From positions 1-15,355 of the forward strand of contig JAHZFL010000030.1 of assembly GCA_019421345.1 (NCBI GenBank): a DNA stretch of 15,355 bases. Reading direction: 5' to 3'. This DNA comes from Roseburia sp. GTDB lineage: Bacteria > Bacillota > Clostridia > Lachnospirales > Lachnospiraceae. The notes beneath the pieces are model-generated. The model made no database searches, was not told where the DNA came from, and saw only the letters and a program-made list of their open reading frames with translations. Below, piece by piece: positions 1 through 6,789 of this stretch (its first letter is position 1; every line of letters starts with the position of its first letter). The translations under genes and the position numbers were made by a program.

Positions 1-77
1 GAAATGCATTTCTGCAATTCATTCAAAAAACTTTCATTTTAGACTTGACTTTTAACAGTTAGTCTTTCCTAATTCGC

Positions 78-263
78 CTACGCCATGCCATAAAATTTTT
101 CTTCATAGTATTTTCTGCTCACTCGTCCGGCGATTGTGATAAAACCTTTTGCTTCCAGTTCTTCGTTCATCTGCCGCACCAGCTTATAAGCAAATGGTTT
201 GGAAATGCCTAAATCCTGCGCCGCTTCTCCGGCTGTTACAAATAAATCATTTTTCAAATACAC
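78..263 (-). CDS. Small winged-helix/HTH DNA-binding protein of an integrative element
   Basis: This 61-residue protein looks like a single helix-turn-helix unit. VTAGEAAQDLGISK (about residues 9-22) reads as a helix-turn-helix, followed by the basic helix AYKLVRQMNEEL and then a wing-like GFITIAGRVSRKYYEEKFYG. Proteins of this kind are common small regulators or excisionase-like accessory factors in clostridial conjugative elements; its precise role here is unknown. The start is uncertain. The GTG at 261-263 lies only two bases from the GGAGG at 266-270, whereas the in-frame TTG at 255-257 lies eight bases away, the better spacing, which would give 59 residues. It is transcribed divergently from the GNAT-XRE-parA operon, from a near-consensus promoter, so it may regulate that operon or itself. 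No frameshift is visible. Confidence 0.8.
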   Translation of the reverse strand: MYLKNDLFVTAGEAAQDLGISKPFAYKLVRQMNEELEAKGFITIAGRVSRKYYEEKFYGMA

Positions 264-288
264 GTCCTCCTTTTGTTTTTAACTTTTT

Positions 289-352
289 TGTTAAGTTCTG
301 TATTTTTATTATACTTAACATTTCTGCTATTGTTAATAGCTTTTTTGTTAAA
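289..352. repeat. Cluster of TGTTAA repeats around divergent promoters
   Basis: TGTTAAG at 289-295 and its inverted copy CTTAACA at 314-320 flank the region downstream of the leftward -10 box. Further direct copies TGTTAA occur at 331-336, where one forms the leftward -35 box, and at 346-351. Two of the copies sit in a longer repeat, TTTTTTGTTAA at 284-294 and 341-351. The arrangement resembles operator sites for one of the two element regulators next to it. The DNA is very AT-rich, so chance occurrence is possible. Confidence 0.35.
308..336 (-). promoter_or_regulatory. Sigma-A-type promoter for the small HTH gene
   Basis: Read on the - strand: -35 TTAACA (331-336), a 17-base spacer, and a perfect -10 TATAAT (308-313). 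It lies about 45 bases upstream of the gene start at 263. Confidence 0.65.
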
Positions 353-376
353 TTTAGCATTTCAGATAAGTTTTTA

Positions 377-405
377 TTGCCGTATTATTTTAGATATGCT
401 ACAAT
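377..405 (+). promoter_or_regulatory. Sigma-A-type promoter for the GNAT-XRE-parA operon
   Basis: -35 TTGCCG (377-382), a 17-base spacer with TATGC ahead of the -10, then TACAAT (400-405). The GNAT start codon is at 443, preceded by AGGAGG at 432-437. Confidence 0.65.
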
Positions 406-442
406 GTAGGAAGCGGGATAAATATTTTCACAGGAGGGCTTT

Positions 443-916
443 ATGGAATACACGATACGAGAAATGACGGTAATGGAATATCCTCTATTGAATGAATTTC
501 TATACGAAGCTATTTTTATTCCAGACGGTATAAAGCCGCCACCGAAAAATATTATTGCTTCTCCCGAATTACAAATTTATGTTGACCGCTTCGGGACATC
601 AAAAGCTGATTTCGCATTAGTCGCAGAAGTTGAGCAAAAAATCGTTGGTGCTGTCTGGGTACGCATTACACACGATTACGGACATATTGATGATGAAACG
701 CCCTCCCTTGCCATCTCTCTATACAAAGAATACCGGGGACAGGGGATAGGAACCGATATGATGAAAGAAATGCTATCTTTGTTGAAAACACATGGTTATA
801 AACGTGTTTCACTTTCCGTTCAAAAGGCTAATTATGCGGCTGAAATGTATCGAAAAATCGGTTTTGATATTGTACGGGGAAACGAAGAAGAATGGATTAT
901 GGTATGTAATTTGTAA
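443..916 (+). CDS. GNAT-family N-acetyltransferase
   Basis: This 157-residue protein is a typical single-domain GNAT enzyme, transferring an acetyl group from acetyl-CoA to an amine. The acetyl-CoA pyrophosphate-binding motif is visible as YRGQGIGTDMM at about residues 97-107 (R/Q-x-x-G-x-G/A), preceded by the beta-4 strand SLAISLYKEY. The late-domain signature NYAAEMYRKIGF is near residues 131-142. The substrate cannot be told from sequence; related proteins act on amino acids, peptides, antibiotics or toxins. The start is supported by AGGAGG five bases upstream. It is first in an operon with the XRE regulator, 24 bases downstream. It is probably element cargo. It has no signal peptide and should be cytoplasmic. 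Confidence 0.9.
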   Translation: MEYTIREMTVMEYPLLNEFLYEAIFIPDGIKPPPKNIIASPELQIYVDRFGTSKADFALVAEVEQKIVGAVWVRITHDYGHIDDETPSLAISLYKEYRGQGIGTDMMKEMLSLLKTHGYKRVSLSVQKANYAAEMYRKIGFDIVRGNEEEWIMVCNL

Positions 917-940
917 AGTTTAAGGAAAGGACACAAAATT

Positions 941-1507
941 ATGATACTAGGAGAACGAATTAAGAGAATCCGCACATTTCGGAGGTTAACACAACGGGAA
1001 CTAGGCTTGAAGCTGGGATATGAGGAACGCAACGCTGATGTTCGTGTAGCACAATATGAATCCGGTTATCGTGTTCCCAAAAAAGATACTCTCATGGAAA
1101 TTGCCAGGATTTTGAATGTCAACTATATCAATTTTATTATAGAAGCCCCCGGCTGCGCTGAGGACATTATGCAGACTTTTTTCTGGCTTGACGAGGACAA
1201 CCGCAATACCTTTCATCTGTTTCAGCTTGTCCGCAATCCCGGCAAGTGCAACGTTTCTGATGATAAGTCTGTTCGCTATAATGATAGTGACGAATGGCCT
1301 GCTCATGCCCCTGTCGGTATGTGGATTGATTATGGTCTGGTAAATGAATTTCTGCGTGAATGGTGTTTGCGGAAAGAACAACTAAAAAGCGGAGAGATTT
1401 CAGAGGACGAATATTTTGAATGGAAAATCAACTGGCCTGCTTCCAGCAGTAGCGTTGATGAAAAAGGACATGACAAGAAAAATAGCAGCTATCAATGGAG
1501 AAAATAA
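941..1507 (+). CDS. XRE-family transcriptional regulator of an integrative element
   Basis: This 188-residue protein has an N-terminal Cro/CI-type helix-turn-helix at about residues 4-65: LGERIKRIRTFRRLTQREL, then an insert EERNADVRVAQYESGYRVPKKDTL, then ARILNVNY. The C-terminal part contains QTFFWLDEDN, QLVRNPGK, RYNDSDEWPAHAPVGMWIDYG and EDEYFEWKINWP. From memory these are conserved in a regulator often found near recombinase or transfer modules of clostridial conjugative elements. The last 22 or so residues are low-complexity and polar (SSSSVDEKGHDKKNSS) and may be a divergent tail. The start codon follows AAGGAAAGGA with good spacing. The gene sits between the GNAT gene (24-base gap) and parA (25-base gap), so the three are probably co-transcribed. 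Confidence 0.88.
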   Translation: MILGERIKRIRTFRRLTQRELGLKLGYEERNADVRVAQYESGYRVPKKDTLMEIARILNVNYINFIIEAPGCAEDIMQTFFWLDEDNRNTFHLFQLVRNPGKCNVSDDKSVRYNDSDEWPAHAPVGMWIDYGLVNEFLREWCLRKEQLKSGEISEDEYFEWKINWPASSSSVDEKGHDKKNSSYQWRK

Positions 1508-1532
1508 ATTTAAATGCAAAGGAGATTTTATT

Positions 1533-2561
1533 ATGGCAAAAACTATTTCGCTCTTTAATAACAAGGGAGGCGTTAGCAAAACTACAACTGCATTCCACCT
1601 AGGCTGGAAATTAGCTGAAATGGGACATAAAACTTTAATTGTAGATACTGACCCACAGTGTAATTTAACAGGACTGTGTCTCAATACCGATAAAGAAAAC
1701 AAACTATCCATCTTTTACGAGAAGAACAATTATAATATCAAAGATTCTTTATCGCCTATCTTTGATAATAAACCAGAACCTTTACAACCTGCTACCTGTT
1801 ATGAATTCGCGGACAACCCTAATCTATTTTTGCTTCCTGGACACATAGATTTTTCAGAATATGATGCCACATTTAATATAGCCGAAAACTTAACAGGATC
1901 AATAGTTATGTTCAGAAATGTCCCTGGTGCTTTAGAAAACCTCTTGCAATTAACAGCTGATAAATACGACCTTGAATATATTTTATTAGATATGAGTCCT
2001 AGTATTTCTTCTACGAATGCCAATATTTTAATGGAAAGCGATTACTTTATTATACCTTGTGCACCAGATTACTTTTGCTACATGGCTATTGAATCTTTAA
2101 CCAAAGTATTTCCTAGGTGGAATACTACCTATCAAAAGTTAAGAGAAAATGATATCTTCAAATCTGCAACATATAAAATGAAAGCGACTTCACCAAAATT
2201 TATTGGAACAATTCAGCAACGATATAGACCCCGAAATGGTTCACCTGTAAAAGCATTTTCTGAATGGATTACAGATATAAATCAACTGGTCTCCAACAAG
2301 CTAGTTCCTGTTTTACAAAAAAATAATATGATTGCTCCTAATTTAAGTGATTACTGTACAGAAGATTATAATCTTATCAATATTGCTGACTTTAACAGTT
2401 TAATAGCTCAATCCCAATTACATAATACTCCTGTATTTCTGTTAACACAGGAACAAATTGAAAAATCAGGAAAAGTATGGACTAACATGAAAAAAAATCG
2501 TGATGATTTTAATAATACTTTCACAGATTTTGCAAATCGCATTATTAGAGTTACGAATTAA
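1533..2561 (+). CDS. Orphan ParA/MinD-type ATPase
   Basis: This 342-residue protein is a ParA-family P-loop ATPase. The deviant Walker A KGGVSKTTT is at residues 11-19, with the signature lysine, followed by the A' region TLIVDTDPQCNLTGLC near residues 35-50. A Walker B-like strand LEYILLDMSPSISS follows. The usual KGGVGKTT has Ser in place of Gly here. The start is set by AAAGGAG at 1518-1524 ahead of ATG 1533; an upstream in-frame ATG at 1416 lies inside the XRE gene and lacks support. No parB follows, since guaA is next, so this is a solitary ParA. In integrative elements such proteins may stabilise the circular form or position transfer machinery; no function is shown here. The C-terminal half has long inserts relative to short ParA proteins. 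Codon use is markedly AT-rich compared with guaA. Confidence 0.88.
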   Translation: MAKTISLFNNKGGVSKTTTAFHLGWKLAEMGHKTLIVDTDPQCNLTGLCLNTDKENKLSIFYEKNNYNIKDSLSPIFDNKPEPLQPATCYEFADNPNLFLLPGHIDFSEYDATFNIAENLTGSIVMFRNVPGALENLLQLTADKYDLEYILLDMSPSISSTNANILMESDYFIIPCAPDYFCYMAIESLTKVFPRWNTTYQKLRENDIFKSATYKMKATSPKFIGTIQQRYRPRNGSPVKAFSEWITDINQLVSNKLVPVLQKNNMIAPNLSDYCTEDYNLINIADFNSLIAQSQLHNTPVFLLTQEQIEKSGKVWTNMKKNRDDFNNTFTDFANRIIRVTN

Positions 2562-2575
2562 CTTATTTGCCATAC

Positions 2576-2594
2576 AGGTATCAAAAAGGTATCA
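2576..2594. repeat. Tandem AGGTATCA pair near the element end
   Basis: AGGTATCA occurs at 2576-2583 and again at 2587-2594, a period of 11 bases, in the spacer between parA and guaA. Closely spaced direct repeats near an element end can be arm-type binding sites of a tyrosine integrase or sites of an excisionase. This is a suggestion only, because the integrase is not in the window. Confidence 0.4.
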
Positions 2595-2612
2595 CAACAC
2601 ATACTAAGAGCC

Positions 2613-2639
2613 GGAAAGTCCGCTGTTTATGCGGCTTCC
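2613..2639. other. Imperfect hairpin between parA and guaA
   Basis: GGAAAG-T-CCGC (2613-2623) pairs with GCGG-CTTCC (2631-2639) around a seven-base loop, with one or two bulged bases. No T-run follows on either strand, so it is a poor intrinsic terminator. It lies between the convergent 3' ends of parA and guaA and may still end one of them or belong to the attachment region. Confidence 0.3.
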
Positions 2640-2653
2640 CAGTTCTCTGTTTA

Positions 2654-4252
2654 CTATTCAAACTCTATCGTCCCCGGCGGCTTACTCGTCAGATCATACA
2701 CAACGCGGTTCACGCCCTTCACCTCATTAATGATCCTGCTCATCACCCGCTGGAGCACCTCAAACGGAATCTCCGCCGCCTCCGCGGTCATGAAATCGAT
2801 CGTATTCACAGCCCGAAGCGCAACAGCGTAGTCATACGTCCGCTCATCGCCCATCACACCGACCGAACGCATATTAGTAAGCGCCGCAAAATACTGCCCG
2901 ATGCTCCGATCCAGTCCGGCTTTGGCGATCTCCTCCCGGTAAATCGCATCGGCGTCCTGCACGATGCGCACCTTCTCGGCGCTGACCTCTCCGATGATAC
3001 GGATGCCAAGCCCCGGTCCCGGGAACGGCTGGCGAAACACAAGCTTTTCAGGAATACCAAGCTCCAGACCTGCCTTGCGCACCTCATCCTTAAAAAGATC
3101 ACGCAGCGGCTCGATAATCTCCTTAAAGTCCACACAGTCCGGCAGACCTCCCACATTGTGGTGGGACTTGATCACTGCCGACTCTCCACCAAGACCACTC
3201 TCCACAACATCCGGGTAAATCGTTCCCTGCACAAGGAAATCAACCGCTCCGATCTTCTTAGCTTCCTCCTCGAACACACGGATAAACTCCTCGCCGATGA
3301 TCTTGCGTTTCTGCTCCGGCTCTGTCACACCCGCAAGCTTCCCATAGAAACGCTCCTGCGCATTCACACGGATAAAATTCAGCTCATACGAGCCTTTCGG
3401 TCCAAAGACCTCCTCCACCTCATCACCCTCATTTTTACGGAGCAGACCGTGATCCACAAAAACACAGGTCAGTTGGTCTCCGATCGCTTTTGCGAGCAGC
3501 ACTGCTGCCACCGACGAATCCACACCGCCGGAAAGCGCGCAGAGTACCTTGCCGTCCCCGACCTTCTTGCGGATTTCCTGAATCGAATTTTCTACAAAAG
3601 AATCCATTCTCCACGTTCCAGCGCAGCCACATACCCCCCGCACAAAATTGTGCAGCATCTTCGTGCCCTCCTGCGTATGGAGGACCTCCGGGTGGAACTG
3701 GATCGCATATAGTTTCTTTTCCCCGTTTTCAGCCGCGGCAACCGGACAGTCTGCCGTGTGCGCCACCACGCGAAATCCCGGCGCAGCCTTGGAAATATAA
3801 TCAAAATGGCTCATCCAGCAGACCGTTGTATGGTTATCCGACTTATGGTCATCCCAGATCGCTCCGACAGCCTTGTCTGTCTTGGTTCCAACCTCTGCAA
3901 ACAGTGGAGACGTCCGATCCACGAAAACCTCTGTCTTACCGTACTCGCGCACCGGAGCCTTCTCCACCTTCCCACCCAGCACATGCATCATCAACTGTGC
4001 GCCGTAGCACAGACCAAGAACCGGAATCCCAAGTGCAAACAGCTCCTTTGTATAAGAAGGCGCTCCCTCCTCATAACAACTGTTTGGTCCTCCGGTCAAA
4101 ATGATTCCCTTCGGGTTCATTTCCTTAATCTTCTCAAGATTCGTCCTGTAGGAATATATCTCACAATAAACATTGCATTCTCTGACACGTCTTGCAACCA
4201 ACTGGTTATACTGACCGCCAAAGTCAATGACAATTACCTTTTCCTGATTCAT
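2654..4252 (-). CDS. guaA: GMP synthase (glutamine-hydrolysing)
   Basis: GuaA converts XMP to GMP using ATP and ammonia from glutamine, the last step of guanine nucleotide synthesis. The 532-residue protein has the class I glutamine amidotransferase domain first: nucleophile elbow GLCYGAQ with Cys82, and FHPEV with His187 and Glu189. The ATP pyrophosphatase domain follows (PP-loop SGGVDSS at 241-247), then the C-terminal dimerisation domain ending KPPGTIEFE. The start ATG at 4250-4252 follows AGGAGG; a longer frame reaching 4306 lacks such a site. Residues about 121-150 carry an insert (DKAVGAIWDDHK and nearby) before the WMSH motif, making it somewhat longer than the usual 510-525 residues. 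It has its own promoter. The 3' end is a known integration hotspot, and element genes begin directly beyond it. Confidence 0.97.
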   Translation of the reverse strand: MNQEKVIVIDFGGQYNQLVARRVRECNVYCEIYSYRTNLEKIKEMNPKGIILTGGPNSCYEEGAPSYTKELFALGIPVLGLCYGAQLMMHVLGGKVEKAPVREYGKTEVFVDRTSPLFAEVGTKTDKAVGAIWDDHKSDNHTTVCWMSHFDYISKAAPGFRVVAHTADCPVAAAENGEKKLYAIQFHPEVLHTQEGTKMLHNFVRGVCGCAGTWRMDSFVENSIQEIRKKVGDGKVLCALSGGVDSSVAAVLLAKAIGDQLTCVFVDHGLLRKNEGDEVEEVFGPKGSYELNFIRVNAQERFYGKLAGVTEPEQKRKIIGEEFIRVFEEEAKKIGAVDFLVQGTIYPDVVESGLGGESAVIKSHHNVGGLPDCVDFKEIIEPLRDLFKDEVRKAGLELGIPEKLVFRQPFPGPGLGIRIIGEVSAEKVRIVQDADAIYREEIAKAGLDRSIGQYFAALTNMRSVGVMGDERTYDYAVALRAVNTIDFMTAEAAEIPFEVLQRVMSRIINEVKGVNRVVYDLTSKPPGTIEFE

Positions 4253-4327
4253 GAACCATCTTCCTCCTGCTCTTTCATCAAACGACACCCCTGCATACGC
4301 CCGCAAAAACTGCCGCCAATTTCTCTT

Positions 4328-4356
4328 ATTATAAGCTACCCCCTGCCTGTTTACAA
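4328..4356 (-). promoter_or_regulatory. Sigma-A-type promoter for guaA
   Basis: On the - strand, -35 TTGTAA (4351-4356), a 17-base spacer and a perfect -10 TATAAT (4328-4333). The leader to the guaA ATG is about 70 bases. I looked for a purine-riboswitch core in the leader and upstream and saw none. Confidence 0.7.
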
Positions 4357-4437
4357 GGCTTTTTTCATACAGAAAAAAATAACCTCTCCGCTCTATTGAC
4401 CATACAAAAATAGCTGATGACCCTTCCGCTTTTTCTA

Positions 4438-4929
4438 TCAGAAACGTCCGCCGATCCGCTTTGTTACCATTGCACCAAGAAGCCCGATCGCCACGCCGGA
4501 TGCAATTCCTGCGATCAGCAATACCGGCAGATAATAAATCAGACTCTCTGTCTTTAGCGCAAGCATCGCCACAAAAATCTGCCCAATGTTGTGAAAAACA
4601 CCGCCCAGCACACTGACCCCCGTCATCGACAAACGATTTGTTTTCTTCGCGATCACCATTGCCGCATAGCTTAAGCAGCCGCCTGCCAGACTGTAAATCA
4701 TCATCCCCAGATTTGCAAACGTAAAGCCCACGAGCACAATCCGCACGACTGACAAAAGAAACGCATCGCGTTCCCCCAGTGTATACAATGCCACAATAAT
4801 GGCAAGATTCGCCAGACCAAGCTTTGCCCCCGGCACACCGATATTGACAGGAATCAAAAATTCAATATAAGAAAATACAAACGCAAGAGCTGTAAGAAGC
4901 CCCAGATATGCAATTCTTCTCGTCCTCAT
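4438..4929 (-). CDS. eetB: EetB-like Gx transporter family membrane protein
   Basis: This 163-residue, highly hydrophobic protein has about five predicted membrane segments. It has features of the family annotated as Gx transporter or 'heptaprenyl diphosphate synthase component I': TRRIAYLGLLTALAFV at the N-terminus, then PGAKLGLANLAIIVALY and GGVFHNIGQIFVA. In the Listeria EET locus a protein of this family is EetB, which with EetA is needed to pass electrons from the membrane quinone to the surface flavoprotein. Its molecular role remains unclear, and the older prenyl-synthase name is misleading. The ATG at 4927-4929 follows AGAAGGCGG, and the gene starts 12 bases after eetA, so they are co-transcribed. 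The gene is last of the fmnB-eetA-eetB unit. I found no convincing terminator before the guaA promoter. Confidence 0.85.
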   Translation of the reverse strand: MRTRRIAYLGLLTALAFVFSYIEFLIPVNIGVPGAKLGLANLAIIVALYTLGERDAFLLSVVRIVLVGFTFANLGMMIYSLAGGCLSYAAMVIAKKTNRLSMTGVSVLGGVFHNIGQIFVAMLALKTESLIYYLPVLLIAGIASGVAIGLLGAMVTKRIGGRF

Positions 4930-4941
4930 AGTTTCCGCCTT

Positions 4942-5343
4942 CTAATTTGTCATCGAATCCACATCCGATTCCTCTCCGTTTTGTATTTCCACAACCACCT
5001 TATTCGGAAGACAGACAATCGTCTCACTCTGCCTGCTGATCGCGCGGTGGTTCACACAGATGCCATCTGGGCAGGACGCGTCGGTAATGTCTGCCACGCC
5101 ATCCTTTACCACCAGAATATTATAATCCCCGTCCGGCAGCTCTATCTTTTCTTTGACATCCTGATCCAATGGAAATCTTCCATATTCGTCACCATCCACG
5201 GTGACGACCGCGACCGGCTCCTTCGTGCTCATACCCTGATAAAATTTAATTCCAAAATACGCCGCAACCGCAAGCGCTAAAATAACCACGATCAAAACCA
5301 TGTCGCCTTTTCGCTTTTTGTTCTCTATCTGATTCTGCTCCAT
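4942..5343 (-). CDS. eetA: EetA-like membrane-anchored NusG domain II protein
   Basis: This 133-residue protein has one N-terminal membrane anchor (about residues 14-34, after a basic KKRKGD) and an outer domain of NusG domain II type. The family signature is clear: DASCPDGICVNHRAIS around residues 88-103 with Cys91 and Cys96, then ETIVCLPNKVVVEI with Cys111. This is not the transcription factor NusG; the name comes only from a shared fold. In Listeria the corresponding protein is EetA, a component of flavin-based extracellular electron transfer. The start ATG 5341-5343 is preferred over an upstream GTG at 5379, as it begins just before the basic stretch and anchor, with GGCAGGA upstream. It lies 48 bases after fmnB and 12 before eetB. 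The cysteines are conspicuous for an extracytoplasmic redox-linked protein, but no cofactor can be assigned. Confidence 0.85.
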   Translation of the reverse strand: MEQNQIENKKRKGDMVLIVVILALAVAAYFGIKFYQGMSTKEPVAVVTVDGDEYGRFPLDQDVKEKIELPDGDYNILVVKDGVADITDASCPDGICVNHRAISRQSETIVCLPNKVVVEIQNGEESDVDSMTN

Positions 5344-5391
5344 ACGATCCTGCCTTTTTGTTCTCCATCCTGTCCACACTGCTTTCGCGTC

Positions 5392-6447
5392 TTATTCTGC
5401 CACATACTCCTCAAAATTCTCCGAGTACCGGACGCTCCCATCCTCCATGATCCACATAGCCTCCACGTCCTTAAGACCATTCACAAACGCAAGCCCTTCT
5501 TCATATGGCATATTATAAACCGCCGTGGACAGCGCGTCCGCCACACCCGAATCATCCGCAACGATAGATACAGAGGCAAAATAATCTGCCGGCATCTGCG
5601 TATCCGGGTCAATGATATGACAATATCTCTGCCCGTCAACAACATAGTACCTCTGGTAATTGCCGCTCGTAACGACACAGGCATCCGCCACATCCACCTT
5701 CCTGACATAGGTCTCTGTACTTTCAAAATCGGGGTTCTGGATCCCAAGCCTCCAATTTGTGCCATCCAGCCGCTGCCCCACCGCACAAACATTTCCGCCT
5801 ACGCTTAAGAGCACATGCTCCATTCCAATCTCTTTTGCATACTCCCCAACACGCTGCACCGCATAGCCCTTGCCGATACTTCCAACATCCAAAGACATCT
5901 CCGGATCACTCAGATACACGGTCGACGCACTCTCATCAATAATGATATTGGAAATATCTGTATGCTCACCGGCTGCCAGAAGCTCATCCATTGGAGGCAG
6001 CTTCGCATTGGCGGGATCATTACTTCCATCCTCTCTGTACTCGTGCCAGATTGCAAGCACACTTCCCATCGCAATATTCACCTGTCCGTTTGTGCTCTCA
6101 TACATTTCCTTACTGAATTGTAACAGACGAATAATCTCCGGGTCAACCTCAACCGGAGCAATTCCTGCATGATCATTGATCGTCTTTATATTATTGATTC
6201 CCTCATAATCGTGATAAATATCATAGAGCTCATGGTAATAGACCAGCTTTTCCTTGAGCAGTGAAACCTGTTCCGTGAATGCCTCCTTGCTCGCTGCATA
6301 CCCGATAATATCTGTCTTGGTATCAAACACCTCCAAAAAAGTGGCAGTATAACGCTTCTGCTCCTTAGGCGCCCCATATTGTACCGCAAAAATACCGGCC
6401 AATAGCCCAATCACCGCAAAAATACCTATTTTCTTTCTTATATTCAT
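5392..6447 (-). CDS. fmnB: FAD:protein FMN transferase (ApbE family)
   Basis: ApbE enzymes transfer FMN from FAD onto a Ser or Thr of target proteins outside the cytoplasmic membrane. The 351-residue protein has an N-terminal membrane anchor or uncleaved signal (residues 7-24, no lipobox) and then the catalytic domain. Family motifs in order are NGQVNIAMGSVLAIWHEYR (120-138), LDVGSIGKGYAVQRV (186-200), SVGGNV (215-220), TSGNYQRYY (260-268), HIIDPDTQMPA (277-287) and the metal-site region ADALSTAVYNM (303-313). In the Listeria EET locus this enzyme is FmnB, which flavinylates PplA; the PplA-like lipoprotein encoded just upstream is the natural partner here. The start ATG 6445-6447 follows GGGAAAGG. 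It heads a unit with eetA and eetB, separated from the pplA-like gene by a terminator. Confidence 0.94.
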   Translation of the reverse strand: MNIRKKIGIFAVIGLLAGIFAVQYGAPKEQKRYTATFLEVFDTKTDIIGYAASKEAFTEQVSLLKEKLVYYHELYDIYHDYEGINNIKTINDHAGIAPVEVDPEIIRLLQFSKEMYESTNGQVNIAMGSVLAIWHEYREDGSNDPANAKLPPMDELLAAGEHTDISNIIIDESASTVYLSDPEMSLDVGSIGKGYAVQRVGEYAKEIGMEHVLLSVGGNVCAVGQRLDGTNWRLGIQNPDFESTETYVRKVDVADACVVTSGNYQRYYVVDGQRYCHIIDPDTQMPADYFASVSIVADDSGVADALSTAVYNMPYEEGLAFVNGLKDVEAMWIMEDGSVRYSENFEEYVAE

Positions 6448-6744
6448 AAGCCTTTCCCTCAAAAGTCCGTAAATTTTCTATCTAAAGATCCCCTAGCACT
6501 CTATACGCTATCTCCACTATTACAGATACCCATTACCAAACGCAAAGCCGCCTAAAAATTATGCCGCAAGACAGCCGCCCCCGCAAACACAAACATTCCC
6601 ATCAACAAATATCCACCCTCTCCGGTTTATAAAACAACCCCTGCGTTCCTGCTTGTCCAAAATTTTTCAGACGTATTACACTTCTTTCGAGTATTTTTAT
6701 TTGATAGAAAATGAGAAGCTTCTTATTATTATTGAAATAAACGA
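6448..6744. other. Intergenic region between fmnB and the pplA-like gene
   Basis: This stretch of roughly 300 bases has no convincing gene on either strand. It contains the likely fmnB promoter and, at its right edge, the T-rich tail of the pplA terminator. A short open stretch on the - strand at 6552-6626 reads TGEGGYLLMG followed by a hydrophobic run, but has no start codon with a ribosome site and is preceded by a stop, so I do not call it. Confidence 0.5.
6517..6545 (-). promoter_or_regulatory. Candidate promoter for fmnB-eetA-eetB
   Basis: On the - strand, -35 TTGCGT (6540-6545), 17 bases, -10 TAATAG (6517-6522), about 70 bases before the fmnB start. The match is modest, but the preceding terminator implies that a promoter is needed somewhere here. 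Confidence 0.4.
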
Positions 6745-6772
6745 GGGGAGCGCGCGTAAACACACACTCCCC
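6745..6772 (-). terminator. Intrinsic terminator after the pplA-like gene
   Basis: A stem of 12 pairs (GGGGAGTGTGTG with CGCGCGCTCCCC on the - strand, three of them G-T wobbles) closes a TTTA loop. It is followed by TCGTTTATTT. It lies 17 bases after the stop of the lipoprotein gene and separates the ndh2-dmkB-pplA unit from fmnB-eetA-eetB. Confidence 0.8.
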
Positions 6773-6789
6773 ATTCTTATTCTGACTGC

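Larger units (their letters stand above)
1..2653. mobile_element. Right-hand end of an integrative element abutting guaA
   Basis: Four genes of accessory type lie here: a small winged-helix-like protein, a GNAT acetyltransferase, an XRE regulator of a kind I associate with clostridial conjugative elements, and an orphan ParA. The DNA is visibly richer in A+T than guaA and the genes beyond it, most strongly in the parA gene. The segment ends at the guaA 3' end, which is an established attachment site for genomic islands and conjugative elements. The integrase and the other end lie off the left edge, so the exact boundary cannot be set; it should fall between the parA stop at 2561 and the last codons of guaA. 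Nothing else is discernible in bases 1-77. That this is one element is an inference. Confidence 0.6.

Noticed and set aside
2567..3712. Long open frame on the + strand across guaA
   Set aside because: It is antisense to the clearly recognisable guaA, has no ribosome site and reads as a compositionally odd His/Arg/Leu-rich protein.
4253..4437. Possible purine riboswitch upstream of guaA
   Set aside because: I could not find the conserved core or three-way junction pairings. The leader after the promoter is only about 70 bases and seems unstructured.
4374..4437. Possible terminator after eetB with a T-run on the - strand
   Set aside because: A run of seven T is present, but no stable hairpin precedes it.
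4438..4929. Annotation as heptaprenyl diphosphate synthase component I
   Set aside because: The protein is an integral membrane protein without prenyl-synthase motifs. The EET context supports EetB instead, and the real synthase is dmkB.
6552..6626. Short - strand reading TGEGGYLLMG plus a hydrophobic run, resembling the tail of a sortase-anchored protein
   Set aside because: An in-frame stop precedes it, there is no LP-x-TG core or start with a ribosome site, and only 24 residues are readable. It is probably chance, at most a remnant.
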